DNA of 40,253 nucleotides from an uncultured Granulosicoccaceae bacterium (GCA_937922945.1 CAKZUP010000120.1:1-40253); one strand, 5' to 3'. Shown: positions 10,055 to 19,373, counted from the first letter of the stretch. Notes: a model not told the origin generated them from the letters alone. Numbers and translations are program-made.

Positions 10055-11434
10055 TTACGGCGTAGCAACTGCTCTTATTAACGCTTGATAATAGCGTTCA
10101 CCCATTTCGCGTAGCGCAGCTGCACCGTAGTGAATACACGTAGTGTTGCCACACGGGTAGCCGTTTGCAGGCGTTATGTCGTCAGTGATGGTCACGGCTG
10201 CGTGTGCAATTTTACTCGGCAAGGTTCGATGTGCATCGTCGATCTTTTGTTTGTCTGGCCAGAACTCCGATAAATCAGCACGCTCATCGACACCGCGAGA
10301 CATCGTGCCTAATACGAAGGGTACGTTTGCGCTGGCTCTGCGCAAAGCACCACCGCGTCTGTCCTGATCAATGTTCAAACGAAGTTGTTGAGCCAATCGT
10401 TCCAAGTTGGACAAATAGGAACTTGCACAACGATCATTCGCATCTGATTCGCCTTGGTGCCATAGAATGCCGCGTAAAATACCGTTGGTTTCCTGCAGCG
10501 CTAAATTGGTACGGGCAATGGCGCGATCGTATAACCACGTATTGCCAAGGTTAGGGTCTGGTGTGTCTTGAGCGTTCCATTGTCCGATAGGTCCATCGAA
10601 ATTGTCGCAAAACGCAGAGCCAGACCAGGCAGTAGGAACAAGAACAATATTCTGGGTGGTGTTATTAAGAGCGGCTTTTGCGAAGGTTAATCCCATACCA
10701 ATGTAAGAGAGGTCTTTGCCACTGGTATTGTTCGGGTCGAGCGGAATGTGCAAAGGGTCCTCTGCTTGAACAATCGGGTCTTCCGAAATAACGTTAGTTG
10801 AGCTCGATACAAAGGCCGATTCTGAATTGAATATTTCCCATTGATCGTTCTTGGTTACATTCAATTGCAGAATCCTGGGGTTCGGTTCGTCCGGACCACC
10901 CAGATTTGAAAGTTTGGTGCCGTCGCCACTAAACCCGACCATGTTGCTTTGACCTGCAAGCAAGTAAACATCAGGAGCCTGTACTGGCGTTATATTCAGA
11001 ACCACCGGAATGCTGGCTGAATCTATGCCATCGCTGGCGCGCAGAGTGAGCCTGCGTTGTTGCGGCATAATGGGTAAGTCGTCGATAGCAAGCCTTGCAT
11101 TAATGGTGCTCACGCTTTGGCCAGCTGGCAGTTGTGCGGGTGCGTAGGTAAACGTGATGAGTCGGTCGTCGCTGTCCTGTACGCCTTCTATGCTTAGCGT
11201 GATGGTGTTACTGTGCCCCTGCAATCTTGTCAATATCACAGGGATATTGACGCCGAGCCCATCGCCTTCTTCCAGCTGCATCGCCGGCACGGGTTCAATG
11301 CTGAAGATGCCTGTGCTTGTTCCACCGTCGGTCGTGCCCTCAGACCCATCATCTGAGCCAGAGCAAGCGCTCAAACTGATCGCAGTCAGAATCAGAAGTG
11401 TTAGGCGAATTAAATTTGGCTTGATTACGTTCAT
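10055..11434 (-). CDS. Lipoprotein with sialate O-acetylesterase-like (SGNH/SASA) domain, copy 2
   Basis: This 459-aa protein has a lipoprotein signal (lipobox LSAC, Cys24), a Ser/Gly/Asp-rich linker, an Ig- or Calx-beta-like strand-rich region (45-150), and an SGNH-type esterase domain of the sialic-acid-esterase/CE6 group (155-455). The catalytic set is visible: Ser163 in LLAGQSNMVGF, the WHQGESDA block (325-332) and a late His435 in CIHYGAAALREMG. Such enzymes remove acetyl groups from glycans, acting here at the outer membrane surface or periplasm. It is a paralogue of the next gene upstream (13119-11680), with the same order of domains and the same blocks. The natural substrate is unknown. 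It is complete. Confidence 0.85.
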   Translation of the reverse strand: MNVIKPNLIRLTLLILTAISLSACSGSDDGSEGTTDGGTSTGIFSIEPVPAMQLEEGDGLGVNIPVILTRLQGHSNTITLSIEGVQDSDDRLITFTYAPAQLPAGQSVSTINARLAIDDLPIMPQQRRLTLRASDGIDSASIPVVLNITPVQAPDVYLLAGQSNMVGFSGDGTKLSNLGGPDEPNPRILQLNVTKNDQWEIFNSESAFVSSSTNVISEDPIVQAEDPLHIPLDPNNTSGKDLSYIGMGLTFAKAALNNTTQNIVLVPTAWSGSAFCDNFDGPIGQWNAQDTPDPNLGNTWLYDRAIARTNLALQETNGILRGILWHQGESDANDRCASSYLSNLERLAQQLRLNIDQDRRGGALRRASANVPFVLGTMSRGVDERADLSEFWPDKQKIDDAHRTLPSKIAHAAVTITDDITPANGYPCGNTTCIHYGAAALREMGERYYQALIRAVATP

Positions 11435-11679
11435 TAAATGTTGAATCTGATGGACAGTTGTCCGTTTATCAATGTTCTATGGCCAATTCAGTACATCGGC
11501 TGTCAGGCGCTATGCGTTTGGTCAGCTAGTGGCAATCGTGAAGTTAAGCCGACCTAGAATCACATTATGGAAACCAGTTCACATTCTGTGCCTTAATGGG
11601 GTTTATTGATGGAGTTATCTGCGTTACCACGGCAATCGCTTACTTACTGATCCTGCTTATAGACCATTTATGGGTCATT

Positions 11680-13119
11680 CTATTGACCGATAGCAGCTTC
11701 AATCAGGAAGTCGTAGTACCTAGAGCCCATTTGACGCAGTGCGCTTGAGCCGAAATGGATGCAATCTCCCTCGCCACAAGGGTAGGCGGGTGGAACCAGA
11801 TCGTCGTTATTGACGAAGGCTGAGAATGGCACCACGTTTTTAATGTTACGGTGCACGCCATCAACGATGGACTTGGTGCTATTGAAATCGGCATAAGCAC
11901 CGCCTCGCGACATGGTGCCGACAACAAACGGTATATTCGCATTGGGGCCGCGAGCCACAGCACCGCGGGCGTCCTGAATAATGTTGGTACGCAGGGAATT
12001 CACCAATTCGCGAATATTTTGCTCGTAAAGTTGCGCGCAGGCCAAATCGTCTGAATCGGCTTCACCTTGGTGCCAGAGAATGCCGCGAAGAATGCCCCCG
12101 GTTTCCTGCAAGGCTAAATTAGCCCGCGCAATAGCACGATCGTGCAGCAAAGTACCCGATAGCGCAGGGTTATTGCTACTGGTCGCGTTCCAACCCAGCA
12201 CGCCTTCAAAGTCTGCGCGAGTTCGCCGGCAAAAACCGGTATCCGACCAGGCTGCCGGAACCAGGTATATCGAAGCTCGTGTGTTGGCAATGGCGCGTTT
12301 GGCAAAAGATATGCCTAGGCCGATTCGGCTGCTTTCCTTACCATTAATGCTCGAATCGTATCCATCGTGTAGGGGGTCGACGGCAGGTGTTCGCCGCGGG
12401 CTGGGTACGGCAATAGCATTGGTATCGGTGAATGATGCGGTGCTGGTAAAGTTTTCCCCGTCGTTACCCGTGACGTTGAGTTGTTGAATTCGATCGTCGG
12501 GTGCGTCCGCTCCACCAGCGAAGGCCTGCTTGGCTTGTAGCTCACTGAAGCCGACCATGTTGCTTTGTCCGGCGAGTAAGTAAATATCAGGAAGGCTGGT
12601 TGGTTCTACATCGATATTCAGTACTGATACACTCTGAACACCGCCATCTGTGCCAATGATCCGCACAGTACGGTTCTGCCTTTGAATTGGCAAAGCGCTG
12701 TAATCCATGAATAGCGTCAGTGTTGTGCTGCTTTGGTTTGGTAGTATTCGCGTATTGTCAAATTCCCAGCTTAGCTGGCTCAGTTGGTCGGCGGATTGCC
12801 CTTCGAGCGCTAGCGTAACCTGACGGTCGTACCCTTCGCTACGTTGAATCTGGACCGTTACCGATACGCTGTTACCTTCGACTAAATTTACCGAATCGCG
12901 CGATAAAATCAGCGAATAAGTTCCATTATTGGCTTGACCGGCATCGGTTTGCGGATTGTTGGTATTGTTCTGGCCAGTGCCGGCAGTGTCATTACCTGAA
13001 ACCGGGGTTGGGTCCTCGATGTCGCTGGAACAACCTGTCAACAGCACGAAACCGACGAGCAGCGTAGCGATAAGTCTGTGTTGAATATTCGTTGTTTTCA
13101 CGAAGCTGGTGGTTCCCAT
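11680..13119 (-). CDS. Lipoprotein with sialate O-acetylesterase-like (SGNH/SASA) domain, copy 1
   Basis: From ATG 13119 the product is 479 aa with lipobox LLTGC (Cys30). A 32-codon extension to an ATG at 13215 lacks signal character, so I prefer 13119, although neither has a clear ribosome binding site. An Asn/Thr/Gly-rich linker precedes a strand-rich domain (SLILSRDSVNLVEGNSVSVTV), then the esterase domain with Ser186 in LLAGQSNMVGF, WHQGEADSDD, and CIHFGSSALRQMG near the end. The esterase block has Glu-Ala-Asp where the sister gene has Glu-Ser-Asp. Likely a glycan or polysaccharide deacetylase of the envelope. It is a tandem paralogue of the following gene, separated by about 245 bp, so the pair may have separate promoters. 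Confidence 0.83.
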   Translation of the reverse strand: MGTTSFVKTTNIQHRLIATLLVGFVLLTGCSSDIEDPTPVSGNDTAGTGQNNTNNPQTDAGQANNGTYSLILSRDSVNLVEGNSVSVTVQIQRSEGYDRQVTLALEGQSADQLSQLSWEFDNTRILPNQSSTTLTLFMDYSALPIQRQNRTVRIIGTDGGVQSVSVLNIDVEPTSLPDIYLLAGQSNMVGFSELQAKQAFAGGADAPDDRIQQLNVTGNDGENFTSTASFTDTNAIAVPSPRRTPAVDPLHDGYDSSINGKESSRIGLGISFAKRAIANTRASIYLVPAAWSDTGFCRRTRADFEGVLGWNATSSNNPALSGTLLHDRAIARANLALQETGGILRGILWHQGEADSDDLACAQLYEQNIRELVNSLRTNIIQDARGAVARGPNANIPFVVGTMSRGGAYADFNSTKSIVDGVHRNIKNVVPFSAFVNNDDLVPPAYPCGEGDCIHFGSSALRQMGSRYYDFLIEAAIGQ

Positions 13120-13474
13120 TAGTATTCGACAGTTCAAGGGGCTTTTCTGTCCAGCGCGGGATTTTATCAGAGCGTTGATGCTTTGCGCCGGTATTAGTAC
13201 CGTAACTGTCTGCAATTTAACGCTTATGACTTACTTTTGAGCACTGAAACATCGCTTGGAGGCGGCAAATTGGGAAGTCGTTTACAGTTCTGTCTATATG
13301 GTAAAATATTGCAACGGTCCGGCTTTGGGCGGCTGTGTGCCAATGCGCAAAAAACGTGCGTAATAACCTTCGTGGGCGTTGCCTGTCTGCAAAAGTTGGA
13401 AATGCGTACATTCACGCTACTATGCGTACTTTGTATATCCGTATTTTGTACAACATTAAAATAGTCTCCAAAAG

Positions 13475-13975
13475 ATGCTGACAATTCGTCTGGTTATAAC
13501 AATGTGTGTGCTGTGGCTGTTGTTGTCTGGCTACTTCAAAGCGCAACTACTCATTCTTGGCGTACTCTCAGTGGCATTGGTTACCTGGCTGGCTCTGCGC
13601 ATGCGCGTGCTAACTCATCGCGGCCAACCCATCTATTTCCGTTTTTTCCATATCTTTAAGTACTGGTCTTGGCTGGCGAAGGAAATATTGCTGTCCAATA
13701 TCGACGTGACTAAGCGCATTTTGCAGAAAGATATGCCCATTCGACCTACTTTGCGACGCGTCACGGCTACGCCTGATTCTGATATGGGGCGAGCTATCTA
13801 CGCTAACTCGATCACCCTCACACCGGGTACAACAGCGATTAACTTTACGCCCGACGACGACATTCTGGTTCATGCCCTGCATGAAGACAGTTTGCATGAG
13901 CTTGAAGATGGCGAAATGGCTGCACATATCCGCGATGTTGAACCGCACTTTGAACCGTTGGAGCCGCCCCCTTAA
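13475..13975 (+). CDS. mrpE: Na+/H+ antiporter subunit E (MrpE/MnhE)
   Basis: This 166-aa protein has two N-terminal membrane segments and a cytoplasmic domain containing the MrpE signature: WLAKEILLSNIDVTKRIL followed by ANSITLTPGTTAINF. MrpE is a small accessory subunit of the hetero-oligomeric Mrp cation/proton antiporter. It is the first gene of a tightly packed + strand operon. Its TAA overlaps the ATG of mrpF by one base. The 259-bp region before it, which also serves the divergent esterase gene, should carry the operon promoter, but no single promoter stands out. Confidence 0.95.
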   Translation: MLTIRLVITMCVLWLLLSGYFKAQLLILGVLSVALVTWLALRMRVLTHRGQPIYFRFFHIFKYWSWLAKEILLSNIDVTKRILQKDMPIRPTLRRVTATPDSDMGRAIYANSITLTPGTTAINFTPDDDILVHALHEDSLHELEDGEMAAHIRDVEPHFEPLEPPP

Positions 13976-14256
13976 TGTTTATTGTTGCTACGCTTGCGTT
14001 GCTGATAACAATGCTGCTAACACTGGTACGCGCGTTGCTTGGCCCGACAATTTTCGATCGCATCCTCGCGGTAAATTCATTTGGTACCAAAACAGTGCTG
14101 CTCATCGCCGTCTATGGGTTTCTGATGGGCAGACCGGACTTCGTCGACATCGCTTTGGTGTATTCCCTGATTAACTACATCGGAACCATCGCTGTTTTGA
14201 AGTTCTTCGAATACGACGATTTAGGTAGTGGCGCTTATCAGGAGGATGATTACTAA
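13975..14256 (+). CDS. mrpF: Na+/H+ antiporter subunit F (MrpF/MnhF)
   Basis: This 93-aa protein has three membrane segments with the MrpF core LVRALLGPTIFDRILAVNSFGTK and RPDFVDIALVYSLINYIG, where the acidic FVDIALVY stretch is typical. It forms part of the Mrp membrane assembly. It begins within the stop codon of mrpE (TAATG) and ends the same way at mrpG, so all three are probably translated by coupling. Length is normal for the family. Confidence 0.95.
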   Translation: MFIVATLALLITMLLTLVRALLGPTIFDRILAVNSFGTKTVLLIAVYGFLMGRPDFVDIALVYSLINYIGTIAVLKFFEYDDLGSGAYQEDDY

Positions 14257-14639
14257 TGTTCGACTGGCTGATTTGGGTTTGTTCCTGGTTACTCATTCTT
14301 ACTGGCTGCGTGTTTATTATCAGCGGTGCAGTGGGCCTTATTCGGATGCCAGATTTATACACGCGTTTGCACGCGGCGAGTGTCACTGACACTGGCGGCG
14401 CAATTTTCATAGTGCTCGGGTTATTGTTACAGGCGCTGTTCGTATTCGACAATCTAATGGCCGGCATTAAGGTTGTTCTGGTTTTATTTTTCACACTCTT
14501 CACAGCGCCCACGGCATCCCATGCGTTGGCCAAAACCGCATTATTGTCGGGGCATGTACCCACTGATGAAAATGGTAAGCCTATTCTGGATTCGCCGGAA
14601 ACTGCCCAGAAGCTTGCCAGATCACGAGCTGAGAAATAG
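14256..14639 (+). CDS. mrpG: Na+/H+ antiporter subunit G (MrpG/MnhG)
   Basis: This 127-aa protein has three membrane segments and the MrpG signature: AVGLIRMPDLYTRLHAASVTDTGG followed by FTAPTASHALAKTA. The subunit is structural within the Mrp complex. A short polar C-terminal tail (about 25 residues) extends into the cytoplasm. The start overlaps the mrpF stop by one base, and the next gene follows after two bases. Confidence 0.95.
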   Translation: MFDWLIWVCSWLLILTGCVFIISGAVGLIRMPDLYTRLHAASVTDTGGAIFIVLGLLLQALFVFDNLMAGIKVVLVLFFTLFTAPTASHALAKTALLSGHVPTDENGKPILDSPETAQKLARSRAEK

Positions 14640-14641
14640 CC

Positions 14642-15250
14642 ATGGAACTCCTTGTTACGGTTGTTTTACTGACCTTTCTGGTGGCCATTGTTATTGGCAT
14701 TATCGTGTTGCGGGATTTACTGGCAGGTGTCATTCTGCTCGGGCTGTACAGCCTCATAGCGGCGGGTATCTTTGTTGTTATGGATGCGGTTGATGTAGCG
14801 TTCACCGAAGCGGCCGTGGGCAGTGGCATCTCCACCATTTTATTTTTGGGTGCGCTGTCGTTTACCAAACATGAGCAAAAGCCACGCGGCCATGATTCGC
14901 TTCTTGTTGTAGTGTTTGTGGTTCTCACCGGTGGTTTGCTGATTTACGGTACGCTTGACATGCCGCACTATGGCGATCCGAATTCGCCTGCTCAAACTCA
15001 TCCGGAACATACCCAACACTACCTGTACAAATCTCCTGATGAAACCGGCATGCCAAATGTGGTGACATCGGTGCTTGCCAGCTATCGCGGTTACGACACG
15101 CTCGGCGAGGTAGTGGTGGTGTTCACAGCGGGTATTGCTGTTCTGAGTATTCTCGGACTCATCAGGCGCCGCCCTGAAGATGAGGTGCCAGAAGATGCAC
15201 CGGGCGATTTACCCTCCACTGGCGAATCCGATTCGGAGCAAAGCCTGTGA
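14642..15250 (+). CDS. MrpA C-terminal/MbhD-MbhE-like subunit (DUF4040-type)
   Basis: This 202-aa membrane protein matches the part of MrpA that lies after its NuoL-like body. A first block of three segments (1-75; VLRDLLAGVILLGLYSLIAAGIFVV, then AFTEAAVGSGISTILFLGAL) resembles MbhD/DUF4040. A second block (82-170; one segment, a periplasmic loop with NVVTSVLASYRGYDTLGEVVVVF) resembles MbhE. In canonical Mrp these are fused to MrpA; here they are a separate gene, as in archaeal MBH/MBX complexes. The acidic C-terminal tail is soluble. Its stop overlaps the GTG start of mrpB (GTGA). Confidence 0.85.
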   Translation: MELLVTVVLLTFLVAIVIGIIVLRDLLAGVILLGLYSLIAAGIFVVMDAVDVAFTEAAVGSGISTILFLGALSFTKHEQKPRGHDSLLVVVFVVLTGGLLIYGTLDMPHYGDPNSPAQTHPEHTQHYLYKSPDETGMPNVVTSVLASYRGYDTLGEVVVVFTAGIAVLSILGLIRRRPEDEVPEDAPGDLPSTGESDSEQSL

Positions 15251-15675
15251 AGTTATATAGACGCCAACGACATCGCGTTCTGCAAATTGTCACCAAACTG
15301 ATTATCCCGTTCGTGCTGTTATTTGCACTCTATGTTCAATTTCACGGTGACTATGGTCCGGGTGGTGGTTTTCAGGCTGGTGTTATTTTCGCGTCGGCTT
15401 TTGTTCTGCATGGGCTTATTTTTGGCTTGCAGCGAACCCGTCAGGTGATAACCCCCAGTATGCTGCGCGTGCTCATGGCACTGGGTGTTCTTATCTACCT
15501 TGGAACCGGCATCGTTAGCATGTTGCTTGGCGGAAATTTGCTCGATTATGATTTTCTTGCTCACGACCCAAAGCATGGTCAACACTGGGGGATATTCGCT
15601 GTTGAGCTTGGGGTTGGTGTCACGGTTACTGCCGTCATGATTAGTCTGTTCTACAGCTTTGCGAGTAAACGTTAA
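15247..15675 (+). CDS. mrpB: Na+/H+ antiporter subunit B (MrpB/MnhB)
   Basis: This 142-aa protein has four membrane segments with the MnhB signature KLIIPFVLLFALYVQFHGDYGPGGGFQAG. It starts at GTG 15247, overlapping the preceding TGA by four bases, and ends in the TAATG overlap with mrpC. It is a structural subunit of the Mrp complex. Length fits the stand-alone MrpB family. Confidence 0.94.
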   Translation: MKLYRRQRHRVLQIVTKLIIPFVLLFALYVQFHGDYGPGGGFQAGVIFASAFVLHGLIFGLQRTRQVITPSMLRVLMALGVLIYLGTGIVSMLLGGNLLDYDFLAHDPKHGQHWGIFAVELGVGVTVTAVMISLFYSFASKR

Positions 15676-16037
15676 TGCAAGTGCTCGGCTTATACAATTA
15701 TTGGGTGGTCATTATTTTAATGATGGCGGGTCTGTACATTCTTATCGCGCGCTATAACCTGATTAAAAAAATGATTGGTTTGGGCGTGTTTCAAACCTCT
15801 ATTTTTTATCTTTATATCACTATGGGAAAGGTGCAGGGTGGCACGGCGCCGATATTGGCAGATGGCATCGAGCAGTACTCCAATCCATTGCCTCACGTAC
15901 TTATACTCACCGCAATTGTAGTGGGCGTAGCAACAACGGCTGTAGCGCTCGCGCTTATTGTTCGTATTTACGAAGAGTTCGATACCATAGAAGAAGATGA
16001 AATAAAGGCAATTGAGTCTGCGGAGCAAGATTCGTGA
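15675..16037 (+). CDS. mrpC: Na+/H+ antiporter subunit C (MrpC/MnhC, NuoK-like)
   Basis: This 120-aa protein has three membrane segments, homologous to NuoK of complex I. Recognisable residues are GLYILIARYNLIKKMIGLGVFQTSIFYLYI, GGTAPI and LPHVLILTAIVVGVATTAVALALIVR. In Mrp it sits between the antiporter-like subunit and the small subunits and contributes to the ion path. The C-terminus is acidic. The stop overlaps the next GTG start by four bases. Confidence 0.94.
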   Translation: MQVLGLYNYWVVIILMMAGLYILIARYNLIKKMIGLGVFQTSIFYLYITMGKVQGGTAPILADGIEQYSNPLPHVLILTAIVVGVATTAVALALIVRIYEEFDTIEEDEIKAIESAEQDS

Positions 16038-17524
16038 TAGCTGATCAGCTCCCGGCTTTGCAAATTGTCATCCCGATGCTTGCGGCACCGTTGTGCGTGC
16101 TCGTTAAGCGATCAAACGCGTGTTGGGCTATTGCACTGGTTGCCAACGTATTGGTTGTCATAAACGCATTTGCGTTGCTTCATCAAGTGCGCACAGATGG
16201 CGTTATTCGATACGCGTTAGGTGGTTGGGCTGCACCCACGGGTATTGAATATTATGTTGATACCATGAATGCGATTATGCTGCTGTTGGTGTCTTTCATT
16301 AGTTGCGTTACGTTAGTATTTGCCTACACGAGTGTTAAAAAAACGGTGGTAACGGGCAAGCATTACCTGTTTTATGCCGCCTGGATGCTGTGCTTAACCG
16401 GTTTACTTGGCATTAGTATTACCGGTGATGCGTTTAACGTATTTGTATTTCTGGAAATCTCATCGCTGGCAACCTACATGCTTCTGGCGTTTGGTTCAGA
16501 CCGACGTGCATTAACCGCAAGCTTTCGTTATCTTATTATGGGTAGTGTTGGTGCATCGTTTATCTTAATCGGTATTGGCTTTCTGTACGCCGCAACTGGT
16601 GCGCTGAACATGGTCGATCTTGCCCAGCGCATACCCGATGCCGAATCTCAGCGGGCAGTGTTAGTCGCGTTCAGTTTTCTCACCATTGGGTTGATGATCA
16701 AAGCAGCGGTTTTTCCACTGCACGGCTGGTTGGCCAATGCGTATCAGCATGCACCCATTGCCGTGACAGCGTTTCTGGCAGGTACAGCGACCAAAGTGTC
16801 TTTGTACGTTCTACTGCGATTCTTCTTTAGCATTTTCGGACCGAATTACAGCTTTGGTGCCATGTTACTGAATGTGGTTTTACTGCCAGCAGCCATTGTC
16901 GGCTTTTTGCTGTTATCGCTGGTTGCGATATTCCAAACTGATCTGCGGCGCATGCTGGCGTATTCCAGTGTGGCGCAAATAGGTTATATCGTTGCTGCCT
17001 TTTGTCTTGCAACGCAGTCTGGTCTAACGGCAGGTATCGTGCACATTATCAATCATGGCATTATCAAAACAGCCTTGTTCATGTCGGTGGGTTGTATTAT
17101 TTATCGAGTGGGTCATGCCCACATCGGTAGCCTTGATAACCTCATGAAGAAAATGCCGCTAACAGTTACCGCCTTCATTATTTCTGGTTTAGGTTTAATC
17201 GGTGTGCCGCTCACCGTTGGTTTTATCAGTAAGTTTTCACTCATCGGTGCGTCATTGGAACGTGGATGGTGGATGGTGGGTGCACTTGTTCTGGTTAGCT
17301 CTCTATTTGCCATAGTTTATGTTGGTCGGGTCGTTGAAATTATGGTGTTCAGATCGTCTCGCACCGACACACCCGAACCTACCGGAATGCGTGAAGCCCC
17401 AATGTCTATGCTGGTGCCAATGTATGTCCTAATCGGAATCAGTTTGTGGTTCGGCATTTCCGGGAGTACCACATTATCGGTTGCCTCTGAAGCCGCCGCT
17501 GCGTTGTTGGGTGGCTATCAATGA
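16034..17524 (+). CDS. mrpD: Na+/H+ antiporter subunit D (MrpD, NuoL/M/N-like)
   Basis: This 496-aa protein has about 14 membrane segments and the proton-translocating core of the NuoL/M/N family. Glu141 (FVFLEISSLATYML) is the conserved TM5 glutamate, Lys223 (GLMIKAAVFPLHGWL) the TM7 lysine and Lys254 (TATKVSLYVLL) the TM8 lysine. A further lysine lies in HGIIKTALFMSVG. It starts at GTG 16034. Its position directly after mrpC, as in canonical Mrp operons, makes it the best candidate for true MrpD among the three related genes here. The end overlaps the next ATG by four bases (ATGA). Confidence 0.93.
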   Translation: MIADQLPALQIVIPMLAAPLCVLVKRSNACWAIALVANVLVVINAFALLHQVRTDGVIRYALGGWAAPTGIEYYVDTMNAIMLLLVSFISCVTLVFAYTSVKKTVVTGKHYLFYAAWMLCLTGLLGISITGDAFNVFVFLEISSLATYMLLAFGSDRRALTASFRYLIMGSVGASFILIGIGFLYAATGALNMVDLAQRIPDAESQRAVLVAFSFLTIGLMIKAAVFPLHGWLANAYQHAPIAVTAFLAGTATKVSLYVLLRFFFSIFGPNYSFGAMLLNVVLLPAAIVGFLLLSLVAIFQTDLRRMLAYSSVAQIGYIVAAFCLATQSGLTAGIVHIINHGIIKTALFMSVGCIIYRVGHAHIGSLDNLMKKMPLTVTAFIISGLGLIGVPLTVGFISKFSLIGASLERGWWMVGALVLVSSLFAIVYVGRVVEIMVFRSSRTDTPEPTGMREAPMSMLVPMYVLIGISLWFGISGSTTLSVASEAAAALLGGYQ

Positions 17525-18975
17525 ACCCGCTATGGACACTGCTACCACCTTTACTGGTTATTCCTTTTATTATTCTTTTCGGTGAAAAGCACCGAAATCT
17601 AAGAGAAGGCGCGATTATTCTTGCAGGGCTTGTGCTGCTGGGAATAAACGATCGAATTTATTCAGCGGTAACGAATGGCCAAATAGTAGAAAGCGGTGAG
17701 ATAGCCATCCTTGCCAATTTCAGTTTGCGTTTGAGCGCTGAGCCCATGGGCGTATTGTTCGGGCTGCTGGCAAGCTTTCTTTGGGTAGTCACGACGGTTT
17801 ACAGCATCGGCTACATGCGTGGTCACGATGAGAAAAACCAGACACGATTCTATTGTTGTTTTGCGCTTGCCATTGCCTGTGTTATGGCGGCGGCGTACGC
17901 CGATAATTTACTCACGTTATTTGTTGCGTACGAAGCGATAACGCTATCTACGTTTCCTCTGGTTACGCACGCTGGTAACGATGCATCTAAAAAGGCCGGT
18001 CGCTTGTATTTGTTGCTGCTGATGTGTGGCTCAATTGGCCTGTTCCTGCCAGCGGTTATCTGGATAGCCACAGCAGCCGGTACGCTCGACTTTGAAGCCG
18101 GTGGCATATTGGCTGATGCTCAGATGAGTAAAGCTTCCCTGGCGTTTTTGTTGGCGCTGTGTGTGTTTGGCGTGGGCAAGGCAGCGGTTATGCCAATGCA
18201 CCGATGGTTGCCTGCAGCGATGGTAGCTCCAACACCGGTTAGTGCGTTGTTGCACGCCGTGGCGGTGGTTAAAACCGGTGTGTTCACCATATTGAAATTA
18301 ATCACCTACACGTTCGGTATCGACCTGGTTTCCAGTACGGGCGTGGCCAGTTACATTTTGCCGGTTGTCGCGTTCACCGTTATTGCCAGTTCACTGATTG
18401 CGTTCACCAAAGACAATCTGAAAGCGCGCTTGGCATACTCCACCATTAGCCAACTCTCGTACATTGTTATGGCAGCGCTGCTCGCGACTACCATGTCGGT
18501 TACCGGTGGTGCCATGCATATTGTGATGCACGCGTTTGGCAAAATTACATTGTTCTTCTGCGCCGGGGCCATCATGGTGTCTCTGCATAAAACCAATATC
18601 TCCGATTTGGATGGCATGGGTAAACGCATGCCCATAACCATGGTGTGCTTTTTTATCGGAGCGCTTGGGATTATTGGCTTGCCACCGGCGTCTGGTGTTT
18701 GGAGCAAGTTGCTTATTGCCGGTGGTTCGCTTGAGGCGGGTAATGCATTCTGGTTGGGTGTGCTGATGCTCAGTACTCTGTTGAATATTGCCTATTTGCT
18801 ACCCATTCCGTTACGGGCATTTTTTAAACCTCCGGCCACACCTTATACCGGTGGTTGGACCGAAGCACCAGCACCCTCATTGTGGGCGATTACCGTCACC
18901 ACAACCGTGTGTATTTTATTGTTTGTGTTTCCTCAACCGCTAATCAATCTGCTTGGCCTAATTCAGTGGCGTTAA
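17521..18975 (+). CDS. Second NuoL/M/N-like proton-translocating subunit of the Mrp operon
   Basis: This 484-aa polytopic protein belongs to the same family as MrpD, with Glu138 (LFVAYEAITLSTFPLVT), Lys220 (FGVGKAAVMPMHRWLPAAM), Lys251 (AVVKTGVFTILK) and HAFGKITLFFCAGA all in place. By family it should be a proton or cation channel module. It may stand in for the missing N-terminal MrpA body. Coupled to mrpD by an ATGA overlap. It lacks the long C-terminal extension of MrpA/NuoL. Confidence 0.9.
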   Translation: MNPLWTLLPPLLVIPFIILFGEKHRNLREGAIILAGLVLLGINDRIYSAVTNGQIVESGEIAILANFSLRLSAEPMGVLFGLLASFLWVVTTVYSIGYMRGHDEKNQTRFYCCFALAIACVMAAAYADNLLTLFVAYEAITLSTFPLVTHAGNDASKKAGRLYLLLLMCGSIGLFLPAVIWIATAAGTLDFEAGGILADAQMSKASLAFLLALCVFGVGKAAVMPMHRWLPAAMVAPTPVSALLHAVAVVKTGVFTILKLITYTFGIDLVSSTGVASYILPVVAFTVIASSLIAFTKDNLKARLAYSTISQLSYIVMAALLATTMSVTGGAMHIVMHAFGKITLFFCAGAIMVSLHKTNISDLDGMGKRMPITMVCFFIGALGIIGLPPASGVWSKLLIAGGSLEAGNAFWLGVLMLSTLLNIAYLLPIPLRAFFKPPATPYTGGWTEAPAPSLWAITVTTTVCILLFVFPQPLINLLGLIQWR

Positions 18976-18977
18976 CT

Positions 18978-19373
18978 ATGACCGACAAACCTGCAAAGCC
19001 AATTGATGATAAGCAAGAGTACACGCCACTGGCGAAGCGATTCTTGTGGGCCGATTCAAGCAGTGCTGTTGAGCGCGTTATTTTCTATTTAAGCGTAACC
19101 TGCACCGTGCTCTTTGTGCTGGATTTTATTATTCACCGTCATGCTTATGCACCCGGTGAGGGCATACCCGGCTTCTATGCGGTGGTTGGTTTTGTCGCGT
19201 TTACACTGATTGTTCTGGGCGCCAAGCAACTGCGGCGTGTGATTTTGCGTAACGAGCACTACTATTCGCCGTTCAGTGTGGATGCCGAAAACTATCCCGA
19301 TGCCGGTTTGGATAAACAGCAGTATCAAAGTAGCGTAGATGATACTCACGATGTAAAAAGAGAGGGTGGCTGA
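18978..19373 (+). CDS. Small membrane protein inserted in the Mrp operon
   Basis: This 131-aa protein has a polar N-terminus (about 40 residues), two membrane segments (about 40-57 and 72-88) and a polar, acidic C-terminus with tyrosines. I do not recognise a family. The ATG at 18978 follows the previous stop by two bases; an earlier in-frame start at 18855 would lie inside the preceding gene and is unlikely. The next gene begins after two bases. Its fixed place between two antiporter-like subunits suggests a linker or accessory subunit of the complex. Confidence 0.85.
   Translation: MTDKPAKPIDDKQEYTPLAKRFLWADSSSAVERVIFYLSVTCTVLFVLDFIIHRHAYAPGEGIPGFYAVVGFVAFTLIVLGAKQLRRVILRNEHYYSPFSVDAENYPDAGLDKQQYQSSVDDTHDVKREGG

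Noticed and set aside
12080..12487. 135-codon + strand open frame inside the esterase gene
   Set aside because: It is antisense to the conserved catalytic domain with Pro/Arg/Ser-rich composition typical of shadows.
13216..13474. Candidate -35/-10 boxes before mrpE
   Set aside because: Several A/T-rich words give weak matches, but none has both boxes with proper spacing clearly enough to report.
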